NCBI GenBank assembly: GCA_016841725.1 | Contig: JAENYP010000012.1 | Location: forward strand, 1 to 64,000 | Direction: 5' to 3' | DNA from: Thermincola carboxydiphila | GTDB lineage: Bacteria > Bacillota > Thermincolia > Thermincolales > UBA2595 | DNA length: 64,000 nt | Part shown: piece after piece, positions 35,941 through 47,588 of the stretch | Layout: the number at the start of each line of letters is the position of its first letter | Position numbering within the stretch: the first letter of the stretch is position 1 | Translations under genes and position numbers: made by a program | Notes under the pieces: generated by a model | The model's database searches: none | What the model was told of the DNA's origin: nothing | Seen by the model: only the letters and a program-made list of their open reading frames with translations

Positions 35941-36090
35941 ATGAGAGTCGGAGTTACACTTGCCTGTACGGAATGTAAGAACAGGAATTACCAGACTAAT
36001 AAGAATAAAAAGAACAATTCTGAGAGAATCGAAATGAAGAAATACTGTAAATTCTGCCATAGTCATACACTTCATAAAGAAACCAAGTAA
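35941..36090 (+). CDS. rpmG: 50S ribosomal protein L33 (zinc form)
   Basis: 49 residues. [17 protein letters not shown] start and '[17 protein letters not shown]' end. Two CxxC pairs (CTEC, CKFC) show the zinc-binding version rather than the Cys-less one used in zinc starvation. GGGAGGTG lies upstream of the start. Next to secE, as in most bacteria. Confidence 0.96.
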   Translation: MRVGVTLACTECKNRNYQTNKNKKNNSERIEMKKYCKFCHSHTLHKETK

Positions 36091-36166
36091 GGTTCGGAAA
36101 TTAACAGTAAAGATTTCTTCGTTTGCACCACATGGTAAAAATGGTATTAAGGATGTGTGGGAGAAC

Positions 36167-36535
36167 ATGGTCGAAACCAACCAGGATTCGGTTCAAAGCC
36201 AAGAAAGCACTAAAAAGAAAAAGTTATCATCACAAAAAAATGCTGTTAAGCCTAATGAAGGGGATAAGCCCCTGGTAAGAAAAATGCCAATCAAAAAAGA
36301 CGGTAAACCGACAAAAGCAGCAGGGCCTTCCGGGGCCGGCAGAGGACAAACTGTTGCCAATATGAAGAAGTTTCTAAAAGGCGCCTGGAATGAACTGAAA
36401 AAGGTTCATTGGCCAAACAGGCGCGAAATTATTGCATTTACCAGTGTGGTTTTGGTTGCGGTGACTATGATAGCTGTCCTTATATTTGCTATTGACGGCA
36501 TATTGAGCAGACTGCTCAAATTCGTAATTCGCTAA
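36167..36535 (+). CDS. secE: Preprotein translocase subunit SecE
   Basis: About 122 residues. The last 60 are the conserved SecE core: amphipathic 'FLKGAWNELKKVHWPNRREIIAFTSVVLVAVTMIAVLIFAIDGILSRLL', with one membrane helix. The N-terminal 60 residues are a Lys-rich low-complexity extension, longer than in Bacillus. Starts possible at GTG 36155 or ATG 36167; I prefer the ATG (MVETNQDS). Partner of SecY (61488). Confidence 0.92.
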   Translation: MVETNQDSVQSQESTKKKKLSSQKNAVKPNEGDKPLVRKMPIKKDGKPTKAAGPSGAGRGQTVANMKKFLKGAWNELKKVHWPNRREIIAFTSVVLVAVTMIAVLIFAIDGILSRLLKFVIR

Positions 36536-36653
36536 CCGCCTGAGTGCACCGGGTATCTTTTAACATTCGTTATTGATGCCGGGCGGGTGATTTTATTATA
36601 CCCGAAATAGATTTGAGGGGGTGAGGGGCCTTTGGCTGAAGGTCCCTTGTATT

Positions 36654-37196
36654 ATGGATAGTAATTTAGAAAACAACAAACAATGGTACGTAATACATAC
36701 CTATTCAGGATATGAAAACAAGGTCAAGGCTAATCTGGAAAAAAGAGTTGACTCCATGAATATGGGTGATAAAATCTTCCGGATTCTGGTGCCGATGGAA
36801 GATGAAGTGGAGATCAAGGACGGAAAAAAGAAGATTACTAAGCGTAAGGTTTTTCCGGGTTATGTCCTGGTTGAAATGATTATGACTGATGATTCATGGT
36901 ATGTGGTGCGCAATACTTCCGGGGTTACCGGATTTGTCGGTTCCGGGACAAAGCCTATACCGCTTCACGAGTCCGAGGTGAAGTTAATCCTGAAGCAAAT
37001 GGGAGTGGAAGAGCCTAGGGCCAGAAGCCTGTATCGGGTTGGCCAAAATATTCGGGTAATTTCAGGACCTTTTGAGAATTTCGTAGGTGTAATTGAGGAA
37101 AACCATCCTGAAAAAGGCAAGTTAAAAGTACTGGTTTCTATGTTTGGCCGGGAAACTCCTGTTGAACTGGAGTACACCCAGGTCGAAGATGTATAA
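36654..37196 (+). CDS. nusG: Transcription termination/antitermination protein NusG
   Basis: 180 residues. NGN domain ('WYVIHTYSGYENKVKANLEKRV', 'FPGYVLVEMIMTDDSWYVVRNTSGVTGFVG') and C-terminal KOW domain ('GQNIRVISGPFENFVGVIEENHPEKGKLKVLV'). It couples RNA polymerase pausing and elongation to ribosomes. ATG 36654 gives the compact family N-terminus; a GTG at 36621 would add 11 residues and has GAGGGGG just before it, so the longer form is possible. Confidence 0.94.
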   Translation: MDSNLENNKQWYVIHTYSGYENKVKANLEKRVDSMNMGDKIFRILVPMEDEVEIKDGKKKITKRKVFPGYVLVEMIMTDDSWYVVRNTSGVTGFVGSGTKPIPLHESEVKLILKQMGVEEPRARSLYRVGQNIRVISGPFENFVGVIEENHPEKGKLKVLVSMFGRETPVELEYTQVEDV

Positions 37197-37267
37197 GCGC
37201 CTGTAAGTGGGAGGGCATTTTGTCATTTGCCCGTCTTACCACATTGTAGATAAGGAGGTGTAGAACC

Positions 37268-37693
37268 ATGGCAAAAAAGGTAGTGGGAATGATTAAGTTA
37301 CAGGTTTCCGCAGGCAAAGCTACTCCGGCTCCTCCGGTTGGTCCGGCACTTGGTCAGCATGGTGTTAATATTATGGCCTTTTGCAAGGAATATAATGAGA
37401 GGACTGCCAACCAGGCTGGGCTGATAATTCCTGTTGAAATAACAGTCTATGAAGACAGGTCGTTTACATTTATTACAAAGACCCCGCCTGCTTCGGTCCT
37501 GTTAAAAAAAGCAGCTGGAATTGAGACCGCTTCCGGGGAACCCAACAAGAAAAAAGTTGCCAAGTTATCCCGTGAAAAGGTACGTGAAATTGCTGAGTTT
37601 AAGATGAAGGACCTGAATGCTGCCAATGTTGAGTCTGCCATGAGAATGGTTGAAGGAACTGCCCGCAGCATGGGAATCGAAATCGAAGGGTAA
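37268..37693 (+). CDS. rplK: 50S ribosomal protein L11
   Basis: 141 residues. '[34 protein letters not shown]' with the Pro-rich linker motif, and the C-terminal rRNA-binding '[25 protein letters not shown]'. Binds the GTPase-associated centre of 23S rRNA. AAGGAGGTG ribosome-binding site. Confidence 0.97.
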   Translation: MAKKVVGMIKLQVSAGKATPAPPVGPALGQHGVNIMAFCKEYNERTANQAGLIIPVEITVYEDRSFTFITKTPPASVLLKKAAGIETASGEPNKKKVAKLSREKVREIAEFKMKDLNAANVESAMRMVEGTARSMGIEIEG

Positions 37694-37831
37694 TTTGAGC
37701 CAGCAGCTATCAAATTGGAGATTAAGATTGTAACGTAACTCTGACAGTTATGAGCAAACCGGGTTCGCCGGCCGTTAGCCATAAAAGTGGGAGGATGATT
37801 CCGTTATAACCACAAAGGAGGTATATACGCA

Positions 37832-38527
37832 ATGCCTAAACACGGCAAAAAGTATCAGGATGCAGTAAAGAATATTGACCGTGATACATTAGTGGAGCCT
37901 GCAGAGGCAATTTCTCTTGTCAAGACAACTGCCCCTGCAAAGTTCGATGAAACTGTTGAAGTGGCTGTCAGGCTTGGGGTGGATCCCAGGCATGCTGACC
38001 AGCAGGTAAGGGGAGCTGTAGTTCTGCCCCATGGTACCGGGAAAACAGCAAAGGTTATTGTTTTTGCCAAGGGTGAAAAACAGAAGGAAGCTGAGACCGC
38101 CGGTGCCGATGAAGTGGGCGCAGAAGACCTGGTAGAAAAGATTCAGGGTGGTTGGCTTGATTTTGATGTTGCTATTGCTACTCCTGATATGATGGGAGCA
38201 GTAGGAAAACTGGGCCGGGTACTTGGTCCCAGGGGACTTATGCCAAACCCGAAGACCGGAACTGTTACCTTTGATGTTGATAAGGCTGTAAAAGAGGTCA
38301 AGGCCGGTAAAATTGAGTACAGGACCGATAAGGCCGGTATTATACATGCCCCTATTGGAAAGGTATCCTTTGACGCTGAAAAGCTTGTAGAAAACTTTCT
38401 GACCTTGTTGGAAACCCTAATCAGGGTTAAACCTGCGGCTGCCAAAGGGACTTATCTGAAAAGCATCACGGTGTCTTCAACAATGGGACCGGGCATCAGG
38501 ATTAATCCTCTCAAGGCTGTAAAGTAA
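37832..38527 (+). CDS. rplA: 50S ribosomal protein L1
   Basis: 231 residues. Family start '[29 protein letters not shown]' and signatures '[17 protein letters not shown]', '[16 protein letters not shown]', '[12 protein letters not shown]'. Forms the L1 stalk; in many bacteria it also represses its own mRNA. 138 bp after rplK with a strong AAAGGAGG site. Confidence 0.97.
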   Translation: MPKHGKKYQDAVKNIDRDTLVEPAEAISLVKTTAPAKFDETVEVAVRLGVDPRHADQQVRGAVVLPHGTGKTAKVIVFAKGEKQKEAETAGADEVGAEDLVEKIQGGWLDFDVAIATPDMMGAVGKLGRVLGPRGLMPNPKTGTVTFDVDKAVKEVKAGKIEYRTDKAGIIHAPIGKVSFDAEKLVENFLTLLETLIRVKPAAAKGTYLKSITVSSTMGPGIRINPLKAVK

Positions 38528-38599
38528 GTATTGACCAGTTGATATTTTCAGTATATAATATGTGCTGTGGTATTATCAGTATGTAATATGTGCTGTTAA

Positions 38600-38745
38600 T
38601 TAAATATATAACCTGAATTGGGCTGTAGACAGTTGGTGCCATAAAGGCTTAATGTTTGCCAACCGAGGCTGGGGTTCTGAATTAAACTTATTGTTTGAAT
38701 TTCAGGCCGCGGTATGTCTGCCGCGGTCTTTGATTTTTTACAAAA
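38600..38745 (+). promoter_or_regulatory. Ribosomal protein L10 leader
   Basis: The segment with GTAGACAGTTGGTGCC, then GGCTTAATGTTTGCCAACCGAGG, and the hairpin CCGCGG-TATGTCTG-CCGCGG before a T-rich run has the layout of the L10 leader RNA. In that family the L10(L12)4 complex binds to control rplJL. The hairpin at 38707-38735 can act as an attenuator. Confidence 0.75.
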
Positions 38746-38797
38746 AGTTCTCCGGAGGGACCGGCTCAACAGGGTTATTGTCAAGGAGGTGGAATGG

Positions 38798-39328
38798 TTG
38801 TTAAATCTTGAAGCAAAAAAGCAGGTGGTTGAAGAAATCAAGGAAAGGCTTCAGAGGACCCAGGGCGCTGTTATTACAGACTATAGGGGACTCAATGTTG
38901 CTGAAGTAACCGAACTAAGGACCAAGCTGAGAGAAGCAGGTATAGAATACAAAGTACTTAAAAATACTCTTATCCAGATTGCTGCCAATGACATTGGCCT
39001 GGAAGGTCTGGATCCCGTTTTGGAAGGTCCTACGGCTATAGCCTTTAGTTTTGAAGACCCAGTGTCTCCGGCCAAGATCATTTCTGAATTCAGTAAACAG
39101 CATAAGGCTTTGGAAATTAAGGCCGGAATCCTTGAGAACAAGGTGCTTGATGCTGATAGTGTCAAGGCATTGGCTGACCTTCCGTCAAGGGAAGTACTCC
39201 TGGCAAAACTGCTTGGCTCTATGCAATCGCCAATGTATGGATTCGCAGGCGCTTTACAGGGCTTGCTGCGAAATCTTGTTTATGTGCTGGATGCAGTCAG
39301 GGAGCAGAAAGCATCTGCTGAGGCATAA
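38798..39328 (+). CDS. rplJ: 50S ribosomal protein L10
   Basis: 176 residues. 'EAKKQVVEEIKERLQRTQGAVITDYRGLNVAEVTELRTKLREAGIEYKVLKNTL' is the conserved rRNA-binding part; the C-terminal helix that anchors L7/L12 is 'SMQSPMYGFAGALQGLLRNLVYVLDAVREQK'. The TTG at 38798 is eight bases after AAGGAGGTGG and gives the family length; the open frame extends further upstream but into the leader structure. Confidence 0.95.
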   Translation: MLNLEAKKQVVEEIKERLQRTQGAVITDYRGLNVAEVTELRTKLREAGIEYKVLKNTLIQIAANDIGLEGLDPVLEGPTAIAFSFEDPVSPAKIISEFSKQHKALEIKAGILENKVLDADSVKALADLPSREVLLAKLLGSMQSPMYGFAGALQGLLRNLVYVLDAVREQKASAEA

Positions 39329-39420
39329 CTTTGGTTGGGAAAACTGCTGCTCCAGTTATTAAGCCGCCGGTAACCGGCTGCTAACACTAAAATTCAACTG
39401 ATTTTAAGGAGGAATTATAA

Positions 39421-39798
39421 ATGTCTAAAGTTAATGAGATTTTGGAAGCTGTTAAGGGTTTAACCGTGTTGGAACTTGCTGAGTTGGTAAAGGCTTTTGA
39501 GGATGAGTTCGGAGTTACCGCTGCCGCTCCGGTTGCTGCAGTGGCTGCTCCTGCTGCCGCTGCTGCCGGCGCTGCTGTTGAAGAGCAGAGCGAATTTGAT
39601 GTAATCCTTACCGGTGCAGGGGACAAGAAAATCAATGTTATCAAAGTTGTCCGTGAAATCACTGGGCTTGGCCTTAAAGAGGCAAAGGCTCTTGTTGATG
39701 AGGCTCCGAAGCCTGTTAAAGAGAAAATTGGCAAGGAAGAAGCCGAAGCCCTCAAGGCAAAACTTGAAGAAGCCGGCGCAAGTATTCAACTTAAGTAA
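39421..39798 (+). CDS. rplL: 50S ribosomal protein L7/L12
   Basis: 125 residues. N-terminal dimerisation domain, Ala-rich hinge ('[17 protein letters not shown]'), and C-terminal factor-binding domain ('[45 protein letters not shown]'). Stalk protein that recruits EF-Tu and EF-G. AAGGAGG ribosome-binding site. Confidence 0.97.
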   Translation: MSKVNEILEAVKGLTVLELAELVKAFEDEFGVTAAAPVAAVAAPAAAAAGAAVEEQSEFDVILTGAGDKKINVIKVVREITGLGLKEAKALVDEAPKPVKEKIGKEEAEALKAKLEEAGASIQLK

Positions 39799-39835
39799 CC
39801 TGTTTAGATATTAATTGGTGAAGGTGCCCGGTTAT

Positions 39836-39888
39836 CCTGGGTGAGGTGTACATCAAGTTCACCATAACCCTGGGTCAACCGGGCTTTT
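39836..39888 (+). terminator. Terminator-like hairpin after rplL
   Basis: GCCCGGTT and AACCGGGC form the outer stem with an internal GGGT...ACCC stem, then TTTT. It would end or attenuate the rplKAJL transcript before rpoB. Confidence 0.72.
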
Positions 39889-39921
39889 GCATCTGCAAGG
39901 GAAATAGGCCGATGGTTGTTA

Positions 39922-39950
39922 TTGACATTAATGCTTAATTGTGCTATCAT
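39922..39950 (+). promoter_or_regulatory. Promoter upstream of rpoBC
   Basis: TTGACA and TATCAT with 17-bp spacing, between the rplL terminator and rpoB. It gives a leader of about 340 nt. Confidence 0.68.
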
Positions 39951-40100
39951 TAAATAATGCAATTGTATTACAATGCCAGAAATATCAGTCTTTCTAAGGG
40001 TTTTATGTATACTAATATCATTTGCAGGGAATAGTAAATAGATGCCGGATGTAGTTCTGAGATGTAAAGAATGCAAAGAATGTAAATAAACAAAGGTATA

Positions 40101-40206
40101 AAGCGAGGTTTATATTAAGCCTTGCTTTTAAATGTTTACCTTTAAAAAGGCTTTGCTTCGCAAGTGCCTTCAAATTCGCCTTTTGGCGAAGCTTAGCCTT
40201 TTTTTA
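40101..40206 (+). terminator. Two tandem terminator-like hairpins in the rpoB leader
   Basis: Hairpin 1 (40101-40129): AAGCGAGG with CCTTGCTT followed by TT. Hairpin 2 (40144-40206): AAAAAGGCT-GCTTCGC with GCGAAGC-AGCCTTTTTTT, a long stem and T run typical of an intrinsic terminator. Both are downstream of the 39922 promoter and about 90 bp before rpoB, so they may attenuate rpoBC. A promoter after 40206 is not obvious. Confidence 0.7.
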
Positions 40207-40297
40207 AGCAGGTAGGACAAAATTTATACTTCCCTATCTGCCAATAATTACTAAGAGTCAAGCAGTAGCTAAGTCTTGTTAAGGGGTGAAGGTCTTA

Positions 40298-43200
40298 ATG
40301 GTTTATCCGATCAAGGTGGGGAAGCGGGAGAGATTGAGCTTCGCTAAGATTCAGGAAGTATTGGAAATGCCCAACCTAATTGAGATTCAGCAGAATTCAT
40401 ACGAATGGTTTCTCAATGAAGGACTGCGAGAAATGTTTTATGATATTTCCCCCATTCAGGATTTCACAGGCAATTTGATCCTAGAGTTTGTAGACTATAC
40501 CCTCGGGGAACCCAAGTACAGTGTTGACGACTGCAAGGAGCGGGATGTTACATATGCTGCGCCTTTACGGGTAAAAGTGCGCCTGATAAATAAGGAAACC
40601 GGGGAAGTCAAGGAACAGGAAGTATTTATGGGGGACTTCCCGCTGATGACAGAAAAGGGCACATTTATTATCAATGGCGCTGAACGGGTTATTGTTAGCC
40701 AGTTAGTGCGTTCTCCGGGTGTTTATTATGCAGAGCAGATAGATACTTCCGGAAAAAGGCTCTATAATGCCACGATAATTCCCAACAGGGGTGCCTGGCT
40801 GGAATTTGAGACAGATGCTAATGATAATATTTTTGTTCGTATTGACAGGACCCGAAAACTTCCGGCAACAGTCCTTATTAGGGCATTGGGGCACGGAACA
40901 AATGCAAAGGTACTTGATCTTTTTGAAGATGATGAGAGAATCAGGGCTACCTTGGAGAGGGATAACACCGATTCTGAAGAAGAGGCTCTGGTTGAGATAT
41001 ATAAACGGCTGAGACCCGGTGAGCCGCCTACGGTGGAAAGCGCCAGGTCACTACTGGAAACACTGTTTTTTGATCCCAAGAGATATGACTTAGCAAGTGT
41101 GGGACGCTATAAACTGAACAAGAAACTGAAAGTCCAGATTGCTCCTGAAATACGTAACTTAACTAAAGACGATATTATTGCCGCAGTCAGGTATCTGCTT
41201 AACCTTGTCGACGGGGAAGGACGGGGTGATGATATTGACCACCTGGGAAACCGCAGGCTCAGGTCTGTGGGAGAACTTCTGCAGAACCAGTTTCGTATCG
41301 GGTTGTCCAGGATGGAGAGAGTCGTTCGTGAACGGATGACTATCCAGGATGTTGATGTGATTACACCACAGGTCTTGATTAATATCAGGCCTGTTGTTGC
41401 AGCCATAAAGGAATTCTTTGGCAGCAGCCAGCTGTCACAGTTCATGGACCAGACCAACCCGCTTGCCGAACTGACTCACAAGCGCCGTCTCAGCGCCCTC
41501 GGCCCAGGAGGCCTGAGCCGGGAGAGGGCGGGTTTTGAGGTGCGTGACGTGCACCACTCGCACTACGGGCGGATGTGTCCTATTGAGACTCCTGAGGGTC
41601 CTAACATTGGTTTGATAGGGTCTCTGAGTACTTTTGCGCGGATCAATGAATATGGCTTTATCGAGACTCCTTACCGGAAAGTGGATAAGGAAAAAGGCCA
41701 GGTTACCGATGCCATAGAGTATCTGACAGCTGATGAGGAGGATAACTACGTTGTTGCCCAGGCTAATGCCCCGCTTGATGATGACAAGAAATTTGTTAAC
41801 AGCAAGGTAAATGCAAGGCACGGGCACGACATCATGGTTGTCACCAGTGAGAAAGTTGATTATATGGATGTCTCACCCAAACAGGTCGTCAGTATCGCTA
41901 CAGCTCTTATTCCATTTCTGGAGAATGATGATGCCAACCGGGCTTTGATGGGTTCCAACATGCAGAGGCAGGCTGTTCCGCTGCTGCGTACTGAAGCTCC
42001 TCTGGTAGGTACCGGTATGGAGCATAAGGCAGCAAAGGATTCCGGTGTTGTAGTGGTCGCCAAGAACCCGGGAACTATACATAAAGTAACTGCTGATGAG
42101 ATAGTTATAAAAACTGATTCAGGTCAGACTGACAAATATAAATTGATGAAATTTACCAGGTCAAACCAGGGAACATGTATGAACCAGAAGCCGATTGTGG
42201 ATTCACGGGTAAGGGTAGAGGCGGGAGATGTCATCGCTGACGGGCCTTCCACCGAAATGGGTGAACTTGCTCTGGGACGCAATGTGTTGGTGGCATTCAT
42301 GCCATGGGAGGGCTACAACTACGAAGATGCCATTCTGGTTAGTGAAAAAATGGTCAAACAAGACTATTTTACGTCAATTCACATTGAAGAATATGAATGT
42401 GATGCCAGGGATACCAAACTTGGTCCTGAAGAGATTACCAGGGATATTCCAAATGTTGGTGAAGATGTGCTGAAAGACCTTGACGAACGGGGAATTATCA
42501 GAATCGGGGCTGAAGTCAGGCCGGGTGACATTCTTGTGGGCAAGGTTACCCCTAAGGGTGAAACTGAACTGACAGCAGAAGAAAGACTCCTGAGGGCAAT
42601 ATTTGGTGAAAAGGCAAGGGAAGTACGGGATACCTCCCTGAGGGTCCCACACGGTGAAGCAGGTAAAATCGTTGATGTCAAAGTATTTTCCAGGGAGAAC
42701 GGAGATGAATTGGCTCCTGGTGTCAACCAGCTGGTAAGGGTTTACATAGCGCAGAAAAGGAAGATATCTGAAGGGGACAAGATGGCAGGACGCCACGGCA
42801 ACAAAGGTGTTATTGCCCGGATTATGCCTGAAGAGGATATGCCCTTTATGCCTGATGGGACTCCTATAGAAATTGTACTTAACCCACTGGGGGTTCCTTC
42901 CAGGATGAATCTGGGGCAAGTACTGGAAACGCATTTAGGTTGGGCTGCCAAGGTTATGGGAGTTTACATGGCTACCCCGGTGTTCGACGGGGCTTCTGAA
43001 GATGATGTGCTGGATACACTGAAAGAAGCAGGGCTGCCGCCAGCCGGAAAATCGCTTTTGTTTGATGGACGTACGGGTCAGGCTTTTGACAGCCCGATAA
43101 CAGTTGGTTACGTATATATGCTGAAACTGGCTCACCTGGTTGATGACAAGATACATGCAAGATCGACAGGGCCATATTCACTGGTTACACAACAGCCCCT

Positions 43201-43651
43201 TGGCGGTAAGGCACAGTTTGGCGGGCAGAGATTCGGGGAAATGGAAGTGTGGGCACTGGAAGCATATGGTGCTGCCTATACTCTTCAGGAGATACTCACC
43301 GTGAAATCTGATGATGTTGTGGGACGTGTAAAAACATATGAAGCGATAGTAAAGGGTGAAAATGTTCCCGAACCGGGAGTCCCTGAATCGTTCAAGGTTC
43401 TTATCAAGGAACTGCAGAGCCTGGGTCTTGATGTCAAGGTCCTCTCAGAGCAGGATGAGGAAATACAAATTAAAGAAGCCGAAGATGATGTGAGTGAAGC
43501 TGCCAAGGAGTTGGGGATTGACATCCAGGGTGAACAGGAAGGTGATGAAGGCTTTGATTCTCCGGGCGAAGAAACAGATGAAGAGTCCGAGGATTTTGAT
43601 GAGGAATTTCTTGAGGAAAACTTTGAATTTGATGATGAGAACGGAGAATAG
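40298..43651 (+). CDS. rpoB: DNA-directed RNA polymerase subunit beta
   Basis: 1117 residues. Rifampicin pocket '[32 protein letters not shown]', carrying the residues seen in sensitive enzymes, '[17 protein letters not shown]', and '[39 protein letters not shown]'. The C-terminus has an acidic tail ending '[12 protein letters not shown]'. ATG 40298 ([15 protein letters not shown]) is preceded by GGGGTGAAGG; a GTG at 40286 would add four residues. Confidence 0.97.
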   Translation: MVYPIKVGKRERLSFAKIQEVLEMPNLIEIQQNSYEWFLNEGLREMFYDISPIQDFTGNLILEFVDYTLGEPKYSVDDCKERDVTYAAPLRVKVRLINKETGEVKEQEVFMGDFPLMTEKGTFIINGAERVIVSQLVRSPGVYYAEQIDTSGKRLYNATIIPNRGAWLEFETDANDNIFVRIDRTRKLPATVLIRALGHGTNAKVLDLFEDDERIRATLERDNTDSEEEALVEIYKRLRPGEPPTVESARSLLETLFFDPKRYDLASVGRYKLNKKLKVQIAPEIRNLTKDDIIAAVRYLLNLVDGEGRGDDIDHLGNRRLRSVGELLQNQFRIGLSRMERVVRERMTIQDVDVITPQVLINIRPVVAAIKEFFGSSQLSQFMDQTNPLAELTHKRRLSALGPGGLSRERAGFEVRDVHHSHYGRMCPIETPEGPNIGLIGSLSTFARINEYGFIETPYRKVDKEKGQVTDAIEYLTADEEDNYVVAQANAPLDDDKKFVNSKVNARHGHDIMVVTSEKVDYMDVSPKQVVSIATALIPFLENDDANRALMGSNMQRQAVPLLRTEAPLVGTGMEHKAAKDSGVVVVAKNPGTIHKVTADEIVIKTDSGQTDKYKLMKFTRSNQGTCMNQKPIVDSRVRVEAGDVIADGPSTEMGELALGRNVLVAFMPWEGYNYEDAILVSEKMVKQDYFTSIHIEEYECDARDTKLGPEEITRDIPNVGEDVLKDLDERGIIRIGAEVRPGDILVGKVTPKGETELTAEERLLRAIFGEKAREVRDTSLRVPHGEAGKIVDVKVFSRENGDELAPGVNQLVRVYIAQKRKISEGDKMAGRHGNKGVIARIMPEEDMPFMPDGTPIEIVLNPLGVPSRMNLGQVLETHLGWAAKVMGVYMATPVFDGASEDDVLDTLKEAGLPPAGKSLLFDGRTGQAFDSPITVGYVYMLKLAHLVDDKIHARSTGPYSLVTQQPLGGKAQFGGQRFGEMEVWALEAYGAAYTLQEILTVKSDDVVGRVKTYEAIVKGENVPEPGVPESFKVLIKELQSLGLDVKVLSEQDEEIQIKEAEDDVSEAAKELGIDIQGEQEGDEGFDSPGEETDEESEDFDEEFLEENFEFDDENGE

Positions 43652-43712
43652 GCTGCAAAGTTCTACGGCCGCACTGGCTTTTAAATAAAAACGGTGAAGG
43701 GAGAGTGGCCCT

Positions 43713-46700
43713 TTGTTGGATGTAAATAATTTTGACCGTATGCGCATCGGTTTGGCTTCTCCGGAACAGATCAGGGCATGGAGCAGTGGAGAGGTAAAAA
43801 AGCCTGAAACCATCAACTACCGGACATTAAAGCCGGAACGCGACGGTTTGTTCTGTGAACGAATTTTTGGACCAACCCGGGACTGGGAGTGTCATTGCGG
43901 TAAATACAAGAGGGTAAGGTATAAAGGTATTATCTGCGATCGCTGTGGTGTTGAGGTAACCAGATCCAAAGTAAGACGGGAACGACTGGGACATATTGAG
44001 CTGGCAGCCCCGGTATCCCATATTTGGTATTTTAAAGGAATACCGAGCCGGATGGGACTACTGTTGGACATGTCACCGCGGTCCCTGGAAAAAGTACTCT
44101 ACTTTGTTTCCTATATTGTAGTTGAGCAGGGGGAGACTCCCCTGATGAAAAAACAGCTGCTAACTGAAACAGAATATCGTGAGTATAAGGAGAAATACGG
44201 TAACCTGTTTAAGGCAGGCATGGGAGCAGAGGCAATCAAGGTTCTCCTGGAAGAAATTGAGATGAATAAGCTGGCCAAAGAGCTCCGCCAGGAACTCAAG
44301 GAGGTCAGTGGGCAGCGTAAAATCAGGGCCATCCGCAGGCTCGAAGTAGTCGAAGCATTCAGAAAGTCGGGCAATCGTCCGGAATGGATGGTAATGGATG
44401 TTATCCCGGTTATCCCACCGGAACTGCGGCCTATGGTCCAGTTGGACGGAGGCCGTTTTGCCACCTCTGATCTGAACGATCTTTACAGAAGGGTAATTAA
44501 CCGCAATAACAGGTTAAAGAGACTATTAGACCTTGGGGCACCTGACATTATTGTCAGGAATGAGAAGAGGATGCTTCAGGAAGCCGTTGATGCTTTGATT
44601 GACAACGGCAGGCGCGGGCGTCCCGTTACCGGACCTGGCAATCGGCCACTGAAATCACTTAGTGATATGCTCAAGGGCAAACAGGGCCGGTTCCGTCAAA
44701 ACCTCCTGGGTAAGCGGGTTGACTATTCAGGGCGGTCTGTTATTGTTGTTGGACCGGAAATGCAGCTGCACCAGTGTGGTTTGCCCAAAGAAATGGCTTT
44801 GGAGCTTTTCAAGCCTTTTGTAATGAAAAAATTGGTAAATGACGGCTTTGCCCACAACATCAAGAGCGCCAAAAGAATGGTTGAACGCGTGCGCCCTGAG
44901 GTGTGGGATGTCCTTGAAGAAGTTATTAAAGAGCACCCGGTTCTCCTAAACCGTGCCCCGACCCTTCACAGGCTGGGGATTCAGGCCTTTGAGCCGGTAC
45001 TGGTTGAAGGCAGGGCCATTCAGATTCATCCAATGGTATGTACAGCATATAATGCAGACTTTGACGGAGACCAGATGGCTGTTCATGTGCCCCTTTCGGC
45101 TGAGGCACAGGCTGAAGCCAGGTTGTTGATGCTGTCGGCACATAATATCCTAAACCCTAAGGATGGACGGCCGGTGGCGACTCCGACACAGGACATGGTG
45201 CTGGGCTGTTATTACCTGACCCTTGAGAGGCAAGGGGCCCATGGAGAAGGGCGGATATTCAAGGATGCTGAAGAGGCTGTAATGGCTTATCAGACTGGGA
45301 ATGTATCGCTTCATGCCAAGGTAAAGGTACGGCGTCAAGACGGCACCCTTCTGGAAACAACCACAGGAAGGACCATTTTCAACGAGGTTATTCCCGAGGA
45401 AATTGGTTATATCAATGAGGTCGCCAGTAAAAAGGTGCTCGGTAATATTGTGGCCATAGTGTACAGGGATCTTGGCTATGCAAAGACAGCAGCCTTGCTT
45501 GACGGGTTAAAGAGCTTGGGTTATACATATGCAACCCGGGCCGGGGTCACTATCGGCATTGAAGATATTACCATTCCTGAAGAGAAAAAGGCTCTTTTGG
45601 CTGAAGCCGAAAAAAGCGTGGAAACTGTTGAATTGCAGTATAGAAGGGGCCTGATCACTGATGATGAGCGTTATAACAAAGTAATCGGAATCTGGAACGA
45701 GGCCACCGAAAGTGTTACCAAGGCGCTCCTCAGTACACTGGACAAATTTAATCCGGTTTATATGATGGCAACATCAGGTGCCCGGGGTAATATCCAGCAA
45801 ATCAGGCAATTGGCTGGGATGAGGGGACTTATGGCAGACCCGTCAGGAAGAATTATTGACCTGCCCATTAAGGCTAATTTCCGTGAAGGACTTACAGTTC
45901 TGGAGTACTTCATCTCAACACACGGGGCCAGGAAGGGTCTTGCTGATACCGCTCTAAGGACTGCCGACTCCGGATACCTTACCAGGCGTCTGGTAGATGT
46001 CGCTCAGGATGTGATAGTCCGTGAAGATGACTGTGGGACCACAAACGGCATCGAGGTTGAAGAAATCAAAGATGGCAATGAATCAATAGAAAAGCTGGAA
46101 GACCGTATCACAGGAAGGGTTTCTGCTGAGGAAATAGTAAATCCACAGACAAACGAGGTTATTGTTCCGGCTGATCAGGAAATCTCAGAAAGTATGGCCA
46201 ATAGCATAATCGAATCCGGCATTACCAAAGTCAGAATACGTTCCGTACTGACCTGTAAGACAAGGTATGGAGTCTGCAAGAAGTGTTACGGGCGCAACCT
46301 GGCTACAGGCAGACAGGTTGATATCGGTGAGGCTGTCGGGATTATTGCCGCCCAGTCCATCGGAGAACCGGGAACACAGTTGACCATGAGGACCTTCCAC
46401 ACCGGCGGTGTTGCCGGGGATGACATCACCCAGGGTCTGCCGCGGGTTGAGGAGCTTTTTGAGGCCAGGAAACCCAAAGGCCAGGCGGTGATTGCAGAGA
46501 TCGACGGTCAGGTAAGGGTTCAAGAAGTAAAAGGACGCAAGGAAATCGAAATTGTCAATGACAGTGGTGAAAGAAACTCTTATCAGATACCCTATGGAGC
46601 AAGGCTTAAAGTAAAAGAAGGCCAGATTGTAGCAGCTGGAGATGAATTAACAGAAGGCTCGGTAAACCCGCACGACATGCTTAAGATTAAAGGGCTAAAA

Positions 46701-47183
46701 GGAGTTCAGATGTATCTGGTGCATGAAGTGCAGCGTGTCTACCGACTGCAGGGTGTCGATATTAATGACAAGCATATAGAAGTAATGGTCCGCCAGATGC
46801 TGCGCAAGGTTAAGATCGAGGACCCCGGTGATACAGAACTTCTGCCTGGAGGACTGATTGATATTTTTGACTTTGAGGAAGAGAACGTTGCCGCCATAGG
46901 CGGCGGCGGACAGCCCTCAACAGCAAGGCCGGTGCTCCTGGGGATTACCAAGGCTTCATTGGCAACAGATTCGTTCCTGTCAGCCGCATCGTTCCAGGAG
47001 ACCACCCGTGTTCTTACTGAAGCAGCCATTAAAGGGAAGCTGGATCCTCTGCTTGGCCTGAAGGAAAATGTTATTATTGGCAAACTGGTGCCGGCCGGTA
47101 CAGGGATGTCCAGGTACAGAAACATAAAAATTATTCCTGAGGGGCAGGAAGTAGATCCAAAAAATCTTGACAGCGACCTCTAA
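43713..47183 (+). CDS. rpoC: DNA-directed RNA polymerase subunit beta'
   Basis: 1156 residues. N-terminal zinc finger '[20 protein letters not shown]', the catalytic magnesium loop '[12 protein letters not shown]' near residue 450, trigger loop region '[38 protein letters not shown]', and second zinc site '[13 protein letters not shown]'. TTG start, 62 bp after rpoB. No large lineage insertion is seen; the length is like other Firmicutes. Confidence 0.97.
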   Translation: MLDVNNFDRMRIGLASPEQIRAWSSGEVKKPETINYRTLKPERDGLFCERIFGPTRDWECHCGKYKRVRYKGIICDRCGVEVTRSKVRRERLGHIELAAPVSHIWYFKGIPSRMGLLLDMSPRSLEKVLYFVSYIVVEQGETPLMKKQLLTETEYREYKEKYGNLFKAGMGAEAIKVLLEEIEMNKLAKELRQELKEVSGQRKIRAIRRLEVVEAFRKSGNRPEWMVMDVIPVIPPELRPMVQLDGGRFATSDLNDLYRRVINRNNRLKRLLDLGAPDIIVRNEKRMLQEAVDALIDNGRRGRPVTGPGNRPLKSLSDMLKGKQGRFRQNLLGKRVDYSGRSVIVVGPEMQLHQCGLPKEMALELFKPFVMKKLVNDGFAHNIKSAKRMVERVRPEVWDVLEEVIKEHPVLLNRAPTLHRLGIQAFEPVLVEGRAIQIHPMVCTAYNADFDGDQMAVHVPLSAEAQAEARLLMLSAHNILNPKDGRPVATPTQDMVLGCYYLTLERQGAHGEGRIFKDAEEAVMAYQTGNVSLHAKVKVRRQDGTLLETTTGRTIFNEVIPEEIGYINEVASKKVLGNIVAIVYRDLGYAKTAALLDGLKSLGYTYATRAGVTIGIEDITIPEEKKALLAEAEKSVETVELQYRRGLITDDERYNKVIGIWNEATESVTKALLSTLDKFNPVYMMATSGARGNIQQIRQLAGMRGLMADPSGRIIDLPIKANFREGLTVLEYFISTHGARKGLADTALRTADSGYLTRRLVDVAQDVIVREDDCGTTNGIEVEEIKDGNESIEKLEDRITGRVSAEEIVNPQTNEVIVPADQEISESMANSIIESGITKVRIRSVLTCKTRYGVCKKCYGRNLATGRQVDIGEAVGIIAAQSIGEPGTQLTMRTFHTGGVAGDDITQGLPRVEELFEARKPKGQAVIAEIDGQVRVQEVKGRKEIEIVNDSGERNSYQIPYGARLKVKEGQIVAAGDELTEGSVNPHDMLKIKGLKGVQMYLVHEVQRVYRLQGVDINDKHIEVMVRQMLRKVKIEDPGDTELLPGGLIDIFDFEEENVAAIGGGGQPSTARPVLLGITKASLATDSFLSAASFQETTRVLTEAAIKGKLDPLLGLKENVIIGKLVPAGTGMSRYRNIKIIPEGQEVDPKNLDSDL

Positions 47184-47228
47184 AGGTGGTATTATCTTTA
47201 AGTGTCTGGAATTCTGAGGGGAGGGGTT

Positions 47229-47480
47229 ATGGTGCCCGCGAGCAGTTTGGCTACAGCAAGGAAGAAGACTGTTGGCACTAAACAAACTCTTAAGGCCTTG
47301 GAAAAAGGGCTGGCAAGGACAGTTTTTGTGGCCCTGGATGCAGAACAGCACGTCATCAGGCCCTTAATACAGATATGTCATGATAAGAATATTCCGGTTG
47401 TTCAGATTGATTTTATGAAGGACCTGGGTAAAGCCTGTGGCATAGAAGTTGGCTGTGCTGCTGCGGCTGTTATCGAATAA
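47229..47480 (+). CDS. rplGB: L7Ae-family ribosomal protein (YbxF-like)
   Basis: 83 residues. L7Ae/L30e kink-turn-binding fold: 'TVGTKQTLKALEKGLARTVFVALDAEQHVIRPLIQICHDKNIPVVQIDFMKDLGKACGIEVGCAAAAVI'. Bacillus YbxF binds k-turns and ribosomes. ATG 47229 follows GAGGGGAGGGG; a GTG at 47202 is also in frame. Conserved position between rpoC and rpsL. Confidence 0.92.
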   Translation: MVPASSLATARKKTVGTKQTLKALEKGLARTVFVALDAEQHVIRPLIQICHDKNIPVVQIDFMKDLGKACGIEVGCAAAAVIE

Positions 47481-47588
47481 AATAGCGCCGGCTTTGGGGT
47501 AACCAGAAATAATTGTCTGTTTCTGCCCCTTGCTTCGGTAAGGGGCTTTTAATATTTTCTTGTAACATACAGGAAGGAGGTGCATTGG

